Assembly (NCBI GenBank): GCA_030747075.1
Contig: JASLLL010000003.1
Span: forward strand, 62,001 to 126,000
DNA from: Gemmatimonadota bacterium
GTDB lineage: Bacteria > ARS69
DNA: 64,000 bases
Direction of reading: 5' to 3'
Each line of letters begins with the position of its first letter. Positions within the stretch are counted from its first letter, which is position 1. Both the position numbers and the translations under genes were made by a program. Shown one piece after another: positions 8,276 to 17,631 of the stretch. The notes under the pieces were generated by a model that saw only the letters and a list, made by a program, of their open reading frames with translations, ran no database searches and had not been told where the DNA came from.

Positions 8276-9225
8276 GACGCTCTCTCCTTGTCGGCGCAAG
8301 GGTGCTTCTTGCACTGGGGCTGTTGGCGTTCCTGACGACCCGCGTAAACGGGGGGGACGCACTCGCTCTGGCGAGGCAGACGGCGCCGTCGTGGATTGTC
8401 GCGGCCATTCTCATGCAGGTCGGGGCCAAGTCCTGCTGGGCGATCCGGTGGAGAATCCTGTTGGGCGCTGTGGGGATGACTCGCGGCCTGCTTGAGGTCT
8501 TCCGTCTGATCCTCGTGGCACTCTTCTTCAACATGTTCCTTCCGGGGTCCGTGGGAGGGGATGTCGTGCGCGGGATCGGGGTGTCCGATGCAGGCCGCTC
8601 ACGAGCCGCAGTGATCGCCTCTGTGGTGGGAGACCGAATGGTGGGCACCTTTGCGCTGGGTCTGGTGGCGCTCGCGGGTTCTCTGGCGGGGATGCTTCTT
8701 CTGCCGGGGGCGGCGCCGTGGGCCTTGTCAACGACCGTCGCCGGTTGCGTTCTCTTCGGGTTGGCTGTGGTGACGCGCCCTGCCCTTCTGCGGAGACTAT
8801 TGCGCCGACTGCGTGGAGAAGGCCTGCGCGCCCGGCTCCACCGCGTGGTGGAGGCGTCGTCCTTCCTTGCGGAACATCGCCCTGCCGTGACCCGGGCGCT
8901 GGTGTCATCGCTGGGGCTTGCGGGGTTCGCCGTCGTGTTTCACTGGGCGGTCGCGCGATCGCTGGGAGTGGATCTGCCCCTTTCGATCTTCTTCGTTCTG
9001 GTGCCCGCCGTGGAACTGGCCGCGGCAGTCCCGATCACTCCAAACGGTCTGGGGATTCGCGAAATGGGCTATGTCGTTCTCCTGGAACGCGCGGGGGTTG
9101 ATCCTACCGTGGGTGCCGTTTTCGCGGGTGTGTCGTTTGCGCTGAAGGCACTCCTCGCGCTGGTGGGAGGCGGGCTCTTCGCGTGGAAGGGGCTGTCGAC
9201 TGAGACAGCGGCGGTGCCGCGATGA
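8272..9225 (+). CDS. UPF0104/AglD-like flippase-domain membrane protein
   Basis: This 317-residue integral membrane protein belongs to the lysylphosphatidylglycerol-synthase transmembrane (UPF0104) family. Family marks are FFNMFLPGSVGGDVVRG near residue 85 and the late PNGLGIREMGY segment; about eight hydrophobic helices are visible. Members near glycosyltransferases are proposed to move or present lipid-linked sugars, but this is not proven for the family. Start (ATGA) and stop are coupled to the neighbours. A second member of the family is two genes downstream. Confidence 0.8.
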   Translation: MRRSLLVGARVLLALGLLAFLTTRVNGGDALALARQTAPSWIVAAILMQVGAKSCWAIRWRILLGAVGMTRGLLEVFRLILVALFFNMFLPGSVGGDVVRGIGVSDAGRSRAAVIASVVGDRMVGTFALGLVALAGSLAGMLLLPGAAPWALSTTVAGCVLFGLAVVTRPALLRRLLRRLRGEGLRARLHRVVEASSFLAEHRPAVTRALVSSLGLAGFAVVFHWAVARSLGVDLPLSIFFVLVPAVELAAAVPITPNGLGIREMGYVVLLERAGVDPTVGAVFAGVSFALKALLALVGGGLFAWKGLSTETAAVPR

Positions 9226-10205
9226 AGACAACTCCCGAGAAGCTCACGCTGTCCGTGGTCGTGCCGTTGTTTGACGAGGCGCAGAATGTCGTGCCACTCG
9301 TCGAAGCGATTGAGGCCGCGCTGGAACGGTCCGGACGCCGCGCAGAAATCCTCCTGATTGACGACGGCTCCACAGACGGAACTGCCGAGAAAGTGCGGGA
9401 AGCCGCGCGGGAGAACCCCCGCATTCGCGGTGTGGTGTTTCGGAGGAACTTCGGCCAGACGGCCGCCATGTCCGCAGGGTTCGATCGGGCACGCGGGGAT
9501 GTGGTCGTGGCAATCGATGGGGATCTCCAGAACGATCCGGAGGACATGGAGATGCTCGTCCGGGAGATCGAGGAGGGCGGATTCGACATCGCAAGCGGCT
9601 GGCGCAAGTCCCGAAAGGACGCACTGCTGTCGAGAAAAGTCCCGTCCTGGATTGCGAACTGGATGATTGGTCGCATCACGGGTGTCCGCCTGCACGACTA
9701 TGGCTGCTCGCTCAAGGCCTACCGGGCCGAAGTATTGCGGAATGTGCGTCTCTACGGCGAGATGCATCGGTTCATTCCAGCCCTGGCGAGCTGGAGTGGA
9801 GCGAGGATCACTGAGATCCCCGTGAGCCATCGTGCAAGGGAACGCGGCGCGTCGAAGTATGGGATATCGAGAACACTGCGTGTGGTGTTGGATCTGGTGA
9901 CCGTGAAGTTCCTGCTGGCGTTTTCCACCAGGCCCTTGCAGGTCTTCGGCGTCGGTGGGTTCTTCATGCTGACGGCAGGAAGCCTGATCTCGCTCTACCT
10001 GGGGTTTCTTCGGATCTTCCGGGGAGTACCGCTTGCTGACAGACCGCTGCTCCTGCTGGGTGTCCTCCTGATTCTGGCGGGGGTGCAGTTGGTGAGCATG
10101 GGCCTCCTCGCCGAGATCACGATTCGGACCTACCACGAGTCTCAGTCCAAGCCGACCTATGTCGTGCGGGAGACCCTGGGAAGTGACGAAGGGGATCTGT
10201 CGTGA
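9222..10205 (+). CDS. GT2 glycosyltransferase, polyprenyl-phosphate type (GtrB/DPM-like)
   Basis: In this 327-residue protein, the GT-A domain shows SVVVPLFDEAQNV, LLIDDGSTDGT, AIDGDLQNDPEDM (the DXD region) and HDYGCSLKAYR, plus RERGASKYG before the membrane part. Two C-terminal helices (about 244-266 and 278-301) anchor it. This layout is that of enzymes that make polyprenyl-phosphate sugars (GtrB, ArnC, dolichol-phosphate mannose synthase). The GT39-like enzyme at 11139 could use that product as donor, with one of the flanking UPF0104 proteins turning it across the membrane. Family clear, sugar unknown. Confidence 0.88.
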   Translation: MKTTPEKLTLSVVVPLFDEAQNVVPLVEAIEAALERSGRRAEILLIDDGSTDGTAEKVREAARENPRIRGVVFRRNFGQTAAMSAGFDRARGDVVVAIDGDLQNDPEDMEMLVREIEEGGFDIASGWRKSRKDALLSRKVPSWIANWMIGRITGVRLHDYGCSLKAYRAEVLRNVRLYGEMHRFIPALASWSGARITEIPVSHRARERGASKYGISRTLRVVLDLVTVKFLLAFSTRPLQVFGVGGFFMLTAGSLISLYLGFLRIFRGVPLADRPLLLLGVLLILAGVQLVSMGLLAEITIRTYHESQSKPTYVVRETLGSDEGDLS

Positions 10206-11146
10206 GACTGTCCCGCGGTCTGGTACGCGCACTGAAGGTGGGGGTCAGCCTTGGCCTTCTGGGTTGGATCGCGCATCGGTATGGTGGAGACGCCGCGTTC
10301 CGTTCGGCGATCACAAAGCTGGAACCGCGCACATGGCTCCTTTCTCTGGGGTGTCTGGCAGTCGGGCTGGGGACTTCCGCAGCGCGGTGGAAGGTGCTGC
10401 TGGAAGGCGCGGGTGTCAGCGTGCCGTACTCGCAGACCGTGCGTCTCTACTTCCAGGGTTACTTCTTCAACACCTTTCTCCCGACGACGGTGGGAGGCGA
10501 TGTCGCCAGAGGTCTCGGGATCGAAGCGAGGCATCCGGCAACCGTAGTGGCCGGTTCGATTCTCGTGGAGCGCATTCTGGGGTTCGCCTGCCTCCTGGTG
10601 ATCGGCCTGGCAGCCGCGCTCACGCATCCCGAACTGGCTCTGGCGCGTGGGATTCTCCTGGGCGCCAGTGCCGTCTTCGTGGTGGGACTCCTCCTTCTTC
10701 TGGCATTGCCGCTTCCCTCTGCGGGGGGGGATGGCGCCGGGTCGCGCTTGTGGGGCGGGATGAGGCGGACCGCTCTGGAGGTTCGCGCGTACGGGTTTCG
10801 CCCTGGTGCGCTGGTCACAGCGGGCGTCCTGTCGCTGGGCTGGCAGGCGCTGTTGATCGCGTCCAACGCCATTCTATCGGCGGGCCTGGGCGGGGTGGCA
10901 CCTGTGAAGAGCCTTGTGGCCCTGGTGCCGGTCGTGCAGGCGACCACCATGATCCCGGTCAGTTTCGGTGGGCTGGGGGTTCGGGAGACCGCCTACGAAG
11001 TGTTCTTCCGTGCTTCCGGCTTTGAGGCTTCCGGTGCCGTCGCGCTCAGTCTGTCATGGCTCGCGGTCTCCTTGACGCTGGCGATGATCGGGGGGGTACT
11101 CACGCTCTTTGTTCCGATAGCTCGCAAAGGAGGCCGGGATGACTGA
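10202..11146 (+). CDS. Second UPF0104/AglD-like flippase-domain membrane protein
   Basis: This 314-residue polytopic protein has the same fold as the one at 8272. It shows YFFNTFLPTTVGGDVARGLG near residue 90 and IPVSFGGLGVRETAY near 255. The two copies are clearly diverged and surround a GT2 gene, so they are not a fresh tandem duplication. The start is GTG at 10202, inside the previous stop (GTGA). The last 8 nt overlap the next gene. Confidence 0.8.
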   Translation: MRLSRGLVRALKVGVSLGLLGWIAHRYGGDAAFRSAITKLEPRTWLLSLGCLAVGLGTSAARWKVLLEGAGVSVPYSQTVRLYFQGYFFNTFLPTTVGGDVARGLGIEARHPATVVAGSILVERILGFACLLVIGLAAALTHPELALARGILLGASAVFVVGLLLLLALPLPSAGGDGAGSRLWGGMRRTALEVRAYGFRPGALVTAGVLSLGWQALLIASNAILSAGLGGVAPVKSLVALVPVVQATTMIPVSFGGLGVRETAYEVFFRASGFEASGAVALSLSWLAVSLTLAMIGGVLTLFVPIARKGGRDD

Positions 11147-12884
11147 GGAAGGAAACCGACTGAATGTGCGCGCGTTCCTGTTTCTTCTGACGACGCTGTG
11201 CGTCGGACTGGTCATGCGCCTGTGGGGAGATTCGTTCGGGCTTCCCCATATCTTCCATTCGGACGAAGCGTTCGAGGTCCATCGCGCTCTGCGCCTCGCA
11301 AAGGGAGGCTTCGACATCGAGCGCTGGGCCAAGGGCGGCCTCTACATGCTTCTTTGCGTGGAGTATGGGGTGTACTTCCTGGTGCAGCGTGTGCAGGGGG
11401 CGGTGAACAGCGTGGATGCCTTTGCCATGGAGTTCGCGAAGGATCCCACGGTGTTCTGGAAGATCGGGCGTGTCACGGTGGCCTTCCTCGGGACCTGGAC
11501 GATATGGAAGGTCTGGCGCCACGGACGCCGCCTCGCAGGGGTGGGTGCGGGTCTCTATGCCGCGTGGTTCCTCGCGTTCTCCTTCCGCCATGTCGTGGAA
11601 TCGCACACGGTCACGGTGGATGTCCCGATGGCTCTCTTCACATTCTGGGCGGTCGCGATGATCGTGGAGGAGGCCTGCGGCGTGCGGCGCCTTCGCGGCT
11701 GGGCCTTCGCGCTGGTGGCGGGGATTGCACTCCTCCACAAGGTGCCCGCCATCGTCTTGTTCGTGCCGTACTTCGTGAACTCCATGATAAGGGGTGGGGT
11801 GGCCAGGGGGGGGCGTGACGAAGAACGCGGCCTCTTCACGAAGGCCACCTGGCTGCCCTTCTTCGGAGCTTGCGGGTTGTATGTGGGGCTCAACCCGGGC
11901 GTGGTTCTCGGTTTCTCGGAAGCGCTGGGGTTCTTCGGCGGCACGAATTCCGGGGCGCCTGGAGATCCCGGAGACGCGTCGGAGATGGTGCGCGGCGTGA
12001 GTCTGTGGGGGTTCTACTTTCGCTCACTGCTGCACTCCCAGGGTCCGGTTGGACTCAGCCTTGCGCTGATGGGTGTGGTGTTTGGCCTTCGGAGAAGGGC
12101 AGGGGCCATGCTTTTGCACCTGTCGTTCCTGCTGCCGTTCTTCGTGCTGATCACGGCGACCTCCTCTCCTCACTTGTACTACGATCGCTACATCGTCCCC
12201 ATGCTTCCCGGGTTGTGTCTGCTGGCCGGGCTGGGACTGGATGGACTCCTTCGTGCGCTTCGCCTGGATCGCGCGGTGATGGCTCCCGTGGGGATGCTCG
12301 TCGCGCTGATGCTGGTGCTGGGACCTGCCGCGGAGAGCGTCCGCTTCAACCAGAAGATGACTCGAACGGACACCAGGACCCTTGCGGCGGAGTGGATGGA
12401 GGCGAATGTCGCGAACGGGACCACGGTTCTTCTGGAGGGCTTCCCGGAGGATCCTTCTCAACAGTCGATCCCCCTTCGTCCGGATGAGGACGGGATTCTC
12501 GAGATGGTCATGCGTCTGGAGCTGACCGATGCCGGAAAGGCGGAGCTCTGGCGTCTCCGTATGCACGCGTGGGAAACGCGAATCTGCTATGACCTTCTGG
12601 CTGTCCGGGACTTCGAGTTGTGGGACACGCTGGAGAAGTACCGTCTGCTCGGGGCTGAGTACGCGGTGATCCGGCGGGAGGCGTTCACGCCGGGCAACTG
12701 GCGACGGGGCCGATTCCGTGAAGAGATCGTGGCGAAGCGCCTGGCCTTCCGTGAAGAGATGTTGGCGGACCCGGAGTGCCGACTGGTCGCTGCATTTGAC
12801 CCCGCGGATGACGATTCGCCCGGCTACCACATCGAGATCTGGCGTCTCGGGGCATCGGCATCCACGGGCTCGGAGGCGGACTAG
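11139..12884 (+). CDS. GT39/ArnT-like membrane glycosyltransferase
   Basis: This 581-residue protein has an N-terminal helix, then a periplasmic loop with the acidic pair in FHSDEAFEV (Asp42-Glu43) that marks GT-C enzymes using polyprenyl-phosphate sugars. About ten membrane helices and a soluble C-terminal domain (about 400-580) follow. It probably transfers a sugar from the product of the GT2 at 9222 to the growing repeat unit or to a protein on the periplasmic side. GGAGG precedes the ATG. Acceptor unknown. Confidence 0.78.
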   Translation: MTEEGNRLNVRAFLFLLTTLCVGLVMRLWGDSFGLPHIFHSDEAFEVHRALRLAKGGFDIERWAKGGLYMLLCVEYGVYFLVQRVQGAVNSVDAFAMEFAKDPTVFWKIGRVTVAFLGTWTIWKVWRHGRRLAGVGAGLYAAWFLAFSFRHVVESHTVTVDVPMALFTFWAVAMIVEEACGVRRLRGWAFALVAGIALLHKVPAIVLFVPYFVNSMIRGGVARGGRDEERGLFTKATWLPFFGACGLYVGLNPGVVLGFSEALGFFGGTNSGAPGDPGDASEMVRGVSLWGFYFRSLLHSQGPVGLSLALMGVVFGLRRRAGAMLLHLSFLLPFFVLITATSSPHLYYDRYIVPMLPGLCLLAGLGLDGLLRALRLDRAVMAPVGMLVALMLVLGPAAESVRFNQKMTRTDTRTLAAEWMEANVANGTTVLLEGFPEDPSQQSIPLRPDEDGILEMVMRLELTDAGKAELWRLRMHAWETRICYDLLAVRDFELWDTLEKYRLLGAEYAVIRREAFTPGNWRRGRFREEIVAKRLAFREEMLADPECRLVAAFDPADDDSPGYHIEIWRLGASASTGSEAD

Positions 12885-12885
12885 C

Positions 12886-13866
12886 GTGGAGTCGCTTCCG
12901 GATCGCCCGGATGTCAGTGTGGTGATTGTGAACTGGCGCGTGCGGGATCTTCTGGATCGCTGTCTGGAAACGCTGCTGTCGCGCTCACCGGGCGTGGCGA
13001 TGGAAGTCATCGTTGTCGACAATGACTCCGGGGACGGAACGATGGAGATGCTTGCCGAGAAGTACCCGAGCGTCATCGGTATTCAGGCTGGCCGTAATCT
13101 GGGGTTTTCCGGCGGGAACAACCTCGGCTTCGCGCGGTGCTCAGGGCGGTTCGTGCTGCTGCTCAACCCGGACACGGAAGTCTCGGAGGGGGCGGTGCGC
13201 ATACTGCGGGATTCGCTGGACTCCTACCCGGGAACCGGAGCCGTGGGGCCGATGGTTCGTGTTCCTTCGGGGCAGATCCAACTCTCCTGTGCGCGGCGCT
13301 TTCCGACTCTCTGGAATCAGGTCCTGGAAGTCACGGGTCTCCCGCACAAGTTCCCCCATCATCCGATGACCGGTCAGTTTCGTATGGGATCGTGGGACCA
13401 CCTGGATGAACGCTTTGTGGAGGCGGTGTCGGGCTGTTGCATGATGGTGCGCCGCGAGATCATCGAAGCCGTGGGCGGGCTGGACGATTCTTTCTTCATG
13501 TACGGCGAGGACCTGGATCTTTGCTGGCGTGTCGGTCGTGAAGGCATGGGAATCCGATATGTCCCCTCGGCAAACATCCTCCATCTGTCCGAGAGTTCCA
13601 GTTCTCAGGTTGCGAGCCGGATGTTTGTGGAGACACTGGAATCCATGAACTACTTCTTCCGGAAAAACCGGGGAGTGACCGATGCGCTGATCTACCGGTG
13701 CCTGATGGGGAGTGCTGCGCTGTTCTGGCTGATTCTGGAGGGGATTCGCTCGTGCGTGGTGCGGGGTGGCAAGAGAGCTCTGCTGCGCGATGAAATCCTC
13801 CCGAGATACCGGGATATGCTGAAGTGGGCGTGTGGAGGATTCCAGCGCGCCGGAACTCCCCAGTGA
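12886..13866 (+). CDS. GT2 glycosyltransferase (rhamnosyltransferase/WbbL-like)
   Basis: This 326-residue GT-A enzyme opens with DVSVVIVNWRV, then EVIVVDNDSGDGT, NLGFSGGNNLGF, LLLNPDTEVSEGAV and VSGCCMMVRREIIEAVGGLDD with MYGEDLDLCWR. These marks place it with WbbL/RfbF-type enzymes; the sugar cannot be deduced. One C-terminal hydrophobic stretch could touch the membrane. The start is GTG at 12886 with GGAGG upstream, 1 nt after the previous stop. Confidence 0.88.
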   Translation: MESLPDRPDVSVVIVNWRVRDLLDRCLETLLSRSPGVAMEVIVVDNDSGDGTMEMLAEKYPSVIGIQAGRNLGFSGGNNLGFARCSGRFVLLLNPDTEVSEGAVRILRDSLDSYPGTGAVGPMVRVPSGQIQLSCARRFPTLWNQVLEVTGLPHKFPHHPMTGQFRMGSWDHLDERFVEAVSGCCMMVRREIIEAVGGLDDSFFMYGEDLDLCWRVGREGMGIRYVPSANILHLSESSSSQVASRMFVETLESMNYFFRKNRGVTDALIYRCLMGSAALFWLILEGIRSCVVRGGKRALLRDEILPRYRDMLKWACGGFQRAGTPQ

Positions 13867-13994
13867 CTCCGCCGGAATCCGCGCCGCCTTCCCACCGGGA
13901 GGGGGCTCCCAACCCGGATCGGTGCACAGAAGACCGACGCTTCGGTTCTGTGGACCCGGCTGGAAGCTGGCGACTTCACGAGATTCCACGCTTC

Positions 13995-15347
13995 ATGGCG
14001 AAGCGGGAATCCCTGGGGCTTGCGCTTCTTCTCGGACTCGCTCTCCTGGCCGGCTGGATTGTCGTCACATTCCCGATGCGCCTTGCCATGGCGCTTTTCG
14101 GCACGATGATCGTGGGTGTGGCTGTCATGGCCGCGCCGTTTCTCGGAGTGGTGGTCTACTTCATCCTGGCGTTTCTCCGACCGCAGGAAGTGTTCTGGGG
14201 ACTGGCAGATGCCCGCCTCACGGCACTGGTCTCCGGGGCGACGCTCGTCTCAGCCATGCTGCACTTCTCAGTAAGACCGGATCTGTCCTTCCTTCGCAAG
14301 CCACAGTGCCTGTTTGTTCTGGTTCAGTGGTTGTTCCTCTACCTGTCCACGCAGTACGGCGACTTCGGAGTGCCGGAGGCCAAGTGGATGGCCTACTACA
14401 ACAAGATGTTCATCATCTATTTCGTGGTTCTGGCGCTGGCCACCTCCGAGAAGAAGCTCGCCGTGCTGTCATGGGTCATCGCGATCTCGATCGGCTACTT
14501 GTGCCTCTGGGCCAACGACCGATACCTGTTCCACGGATGGAGACATGTCCACGGCCCCGGTCGTCCGGGCGCGACCTTCTACGACGAGAACGACTTCGCG
14601 ATGGTCATGGTCATGGCGGTGCCGTTCATCTGGTACTTCATGAGGTATGGCAAGAACCGTCTCGTGTCGCTGGGACTCCTGGGGCTTCTCCCCTTTGCGT
14701 GGCACGGGGTCTTCATCACATTCTCCCGGGGAGGGTTCCTGGGACTTTGCGGGGCGATGGCATGGATTGCTCTTCGCGAGAAGAGCCGGTGGCTTCGCCT
14801 GGGGATCCTCCTGGTGGGGGTCGCCTTCTTCGTGCGCCTGGCAGGGTCGGAGTATCGGGACAGGCTCGCGACCATCGGAGAGTATGAGGAGGATGCGTCC
14901 GCGACGGGCCGATTGGAGTCGTGGGGTGCCGGAATGGAGATGGCCGCATCCAACCCGCTTTTCGGAGTAGGCCTGCGAAGATACATGACAGCGTTTCCGT
15001 ACTATTCGAACTCGCACCCGAGGGTGGCGCACAACTCCTGGGTTCAGCTGGCCGCGGAGTGCGGATTCGTGGCGGTCGGCGCCTATAGCGCACTGATTGT
15101 CCTGACGGCGCTCTCTCTCTACAGGACGCGGAAGCGCATCCCCCTCTTGCAGGAGGAACAGCGGCGTACCGTCAGGACGCTGGAAGGAGCATTCTCCGGA
15201 AGCCTGATCGGTTACCTTGTGTGCGGCTTCTTCCTGTCGATGGAAGACTTCGAGTTCTTCTATCTGCTGGTGGCTCTCGTTCAGTCGCTGGACCGGGTGA
15301 CGGCGGCCCGCCTGAAGAAGCAACCTGTGGAGGCTCGGATCGCATGA
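13995..15347 (+). CDS. O-antigen ligase/polymerase-like membrane protein (exosortase-associated type)
   Basis: This polytopic protein of 450 residues has 10 or more helices. The early FLRPQEVFWGLADARLTALV segment resembles the N-terminal region (DUF5935-like) of the putative O-glycosylation ligases linked to exosortase loci. A Wzy/WaaL-type loop follows, with TFSRGGFLGL, then GRLESWGAGMEMAASNPLFG and AHNSWVQLAAECG. It would polymerise repeat units or ligate glycan to an acceptor. I place the start at the ATG at 13995 (MAKRESLG), directly before the first helix. A GTG at 13863, coupled to the previous stop, would add 44 residues of unlikely composition. Neither start has a good ribosome site. 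Confidence 0.78.
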   Translation: MAKRESLGLALLLGLALLAGWIVVTFPMRLAMALFGTMIVGVAVMAAPFLGVVVYFILAFLRPQEVFWGLADARLTALVSGATLVSAMLHFSVRPDLSFLRKPQCLFVLVQWLFLYLSTQYGDFGVPEAKWMAYYNKMFIIYFVVLALATSEKKLAVLSWVIAISIGYLCLWANDRYLFHGWRHVHGPGRPGATFYDENDFAMVMVMAVPFIWYFMRYGKNRLVSLGLLGLLPFAWHGVFITFSRGGFLGLCGAMAWIALREKSRWLRLGILLVGVAFFVRLAGSEYRDRLATIGEYEEDASATGRLESWGAGMEMAASNPLFGVGLRRYMTAFPYYSNSHPRVAHNSWVQLAAECGFVAVGAYSALIVLTALSLYRTRKRIPLLQEEQRRTVRTLEGAFSGSLIGYLVCGFFLSMEDFEFFYLLVALVQSLDRVTAARLKKQPVEARIA

Positions 15348-16474
15348 AGCCCCGGGTGGCCCATGTTCTTCATTCGATGAAGGTGGCCGGAGCAGAGGTC
15401 CTCGTTCACCGATTGATTTCGCGGTACTCGGACGAGTACGACTTTCATGTGTTTGTGCTGGACGACATCGGCGCCCTCGGAGAGGAACTGAAGGGAATGG
15501 GCATCCCCGTGACCCACCTGAAGCGGAGACCCGGCGTCGACATCGGTATGGTGCTTCGGTTGAGGAAATGCCTGACGAGCGCGCGCGTGGATCTTGTGCA
15601 TGCGCACCAGTACACGCCCTGGTTCTACGCAACGCTGGCGGGGGCGGCCCGGGTCAGGCGGCGGCCGCGAGTCTTGTTTACGGAGCACGGCAGGCACTAC
15701 CCGGATTCTCGCAGATGGAAGAGGATTCTGTTCAATCGGGTTCTGCTGCGCGCGACAGACATGGTGGTGGCGGTCAGCGGGTTTGTGGCACGGTGTCTGG
15801 AAGAGAATGAGGCACTGCCGTCTTCGCGGGTGCGCATTGTCTACAATGGAATCGACCCGGCCCGCTTTGGCGGAGCGCAGACGAAAGTCGAAGCCGTTCG
15901 TCAGTCGCAGGGACTGGATCCGGATGACCGGGTCGTGGGCCTGGCGGCCCGGATGGACACGGTCAAAGACCACCAGACTCTGCTTCGCGCGTTTGCAGTT
16001 CTTGCGGATCGTGTCCCGCAGGTTCGCCTGGTCCTGGCGGGGGAGGGTCCGCTTCGGCCGGAGCTGGAATGCCTCGCGCGGTCGCTGGGCGTGAAGGAGC
16101 GAGTCCGTTTCCTGGGTGTGCGGCGCGATATTCCAATGCTTATGGCCACCTGGGATGTCTTCGCTTTGAGTTCGCTGTCCGAGGGCACCAGTGTGACGCT
16201 GCTGGAGGCGATGGCATCAAGGCTGCCCGTCGTGGCCACAGATGTGGGGGGGAATCCGGAGATCGTGGAGGACGGAATGACGGGGCGTCTCGTCCCCAGA
16301 GGCGGAGTCCAGGAGATGGCCGAGGCGCTGGAAGCGGTGCTCCTCAACCCGGATCTGGCGAAGCGCTATGGCGCGGCGGGCCGGACACGCGTTCAAGAGC
16401 GATTCACCGAGGCGAGTATGATGAGCGCGTATCAGGGGATCTACCGCGACCTTCTGAAGGAGGGCGCGCAGTGA
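15344..16474 (+). CDS. GT4 family glycosyltransferase
   Basis: This 376-residue cytoplasmic GT-B enzyme has an N-terminal domain opening RVAHVLHSMKVAGAEVLVHRL (acceptor side), then VDLVHAHQYTPWFYA. The nucleotide-sugar domain carries VYNGIDPARF, the GLAARMDTVKDHQTLL loop, and SSLSEGTSVTLLEAMASRLPVVATDVGG with the EX7E-type glutamates. ATGA overlap couples it to the previous gene and a GTGA overlap to the next. It should add one sugar to the lipid-linked repeat unit. Confidence 0.9.
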   Translation: MKPRVAHVLHSMKVAGAEVLVHRLISRYSDEYDFHVFVLDDIGALGEELKGMGIPVTHLKRRPGVDIGMVLRLRKCLTSARVDLVHAHQYTPWFYATLAGAARVRRRPRVLFTEHGRHYPDSRRWKRILFNRVLLRATDMVVAVSGFVARCLEENEALPSSRVRIVYNGIDPARFGGAQTKVEAVRQSQGLDPDDRVVGLAARMDTVKDHQTLLRAFAVLADRVPQVRLVLAGEGPLRPELECLARSLGVKERVRFLGVRRDIPMLMATWDVFALSSLSEGTSVTLLEAMASRLPVVATDVGGNPEIVEDGMTGRLVPRGGVQEMAEALEAVLLNPDLAKRYGAAGRTRVQERFTEASMMSAYQGIYRDLLKEGAQ

Positions 16475-17631
16475 TTCGAGGCCGCGACTTTGTCGTCCTT
16501 GCGGATGACTGGGGGCGTCACCCTTCCAGTTGCCAGCACCTCTTCCAACGACTCGCCCCCGAGAACCGTGTGCTCTGGGTGAATACCATCGGCACGCGGG
16601 CTTCCAGTTTCTCCGCGTCGGACTTCGCCCGCGTTCGCGACAAGTTTCGTGGATGGATGGGGAGGGCGCCAGGGGAGGTTGCCGGGGAGATCGTGGAGGT
16701 GTGGAACCCGGTGATGACCCCTTTCGATCAGTGGCGCCCCTTTCGGTCGCTCAATGGGCATCTTCTCCGAAGGTCGGTCCGGAAAGCCATCGATGCGTAT
16801 GGGATGCGGAATCCGTTTCTGGTCACGACGATTCCGAATGCGTTCTCGCTCGTGGGAGAAGTGGGCGAGTGCGCCAGCGTGTACTACTGTGTGGATGAGT
16901 TCTCCGAGTGGCCGGGAGCGTCCCGCGGCGCCATGCGTGAGATGGAGGCGGAGCTTCTGAGGAAAGTGGATCTTGTCGTTGCGACCTCGCAGGAACTCTT
17001 CGACGCGAAGTCTCTCCTGCATTCGCGAGTTCGCCTCCTGCGCCATGGTGTCGACTGGCGAACCTTCGCGGAGGGGAACCGGGGAGAGTCCTCCCACCTG
17101 CAGGAGATCCCGCAACCCCGTGTGGGCTTGACCGGATTGGTGGACCTGCGGCTGGATGTGAGACTCGTGGGCGAGATCGCACGGGAGATGCCGGAGGTAG
17201 CGTTTGTGTTCGTCGGGCCACGGCAATTGCCACGCTGCGAGCTGGATGCCATCCCGAATGTGTACTTCCGCGATGCGGTGCCGTATGCGGAGGTTCCGGG
17301 CGTGCTGTCTGCGCTGGATGCCGCGTTTCTTCCGTATGTGGAATCGACTTTGACGGACTGCATCAACCCCTTGAAGCTGCGTGAGTTCCTGGCCGCTGGC
17401 CTGCCCGTGGTTGCCACGCCGCTCCCGGAGGTTGTGGTCCTCAGAGAGCATCTCTACCCGGCCGGAGGCCCGATGGCGTGGAAGGACGCGCTTCGGGCGG
17501 CTCTTTCGGAGGACCCGGTGAAACGCGCCGCTCGATCCTGTGCGATGAAGTCCGAAGGCTGGGAAGCGCGAACCGAGGAGTTTTCTCGCGCACTCGGAGA
17601 GGCGGAAGAAGTGGCGGGAGCCGGCCTGTGA
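16471..17631 (+). CDS. GT-B glycosyltransferase (TuaH-like group)
   Basis: This 386-residue protein has a GT-B outline but weaker motifs than its neighbours. It starts FVVLADDWGRHPSSCQHLFQRLA, has VYYCVDEFSEWPG and VVATSQELFDAK in the middle, and ends with LRHGVDW, FLPYVESTLTDCINPLKLREFLAAGLPVVATPLPEV. The DEFSEW and INPLKLREFLAAG signatures fit the group that includes teichuronic-acid TuaH and exosortase-locus transferases. The start is GTG at 16471, inside the previous stop. Confidence 0.82.
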   Translation: MIRGRDFVVLADDWGRHPSSCQHLFQRLAPENRVLWVNTIGTRASSFSASDFARVRDKFRGWMGRAPGEVAGEIVEVWNPVMTPFDQWRPFRSLNGHLLRRSVRKAIDAYGMRNPFLVTTIPNAFSLVGEVGECASVYYCVDEFSEWPGASRGAMREMEAELLRKVDLVVATSQELFDAKSLLHSRVRLLRHGVDWRTFAEGNRGESSHLQEIPQPRVGLTGLVDLRLDVRLVGEIAREMPEVAFVFVGPRQLPRCELDAIPNVYFRDAVPYAEVPGVLSALDAAFLPYVESTLTDCINPLKLREFLAAGLPVVATPLPEVVVLREHLYPAGGPMAWKDALRAALSEDPVKRAARSCAMKSEGWEARTEEFSRALGEAEEVAGAGL

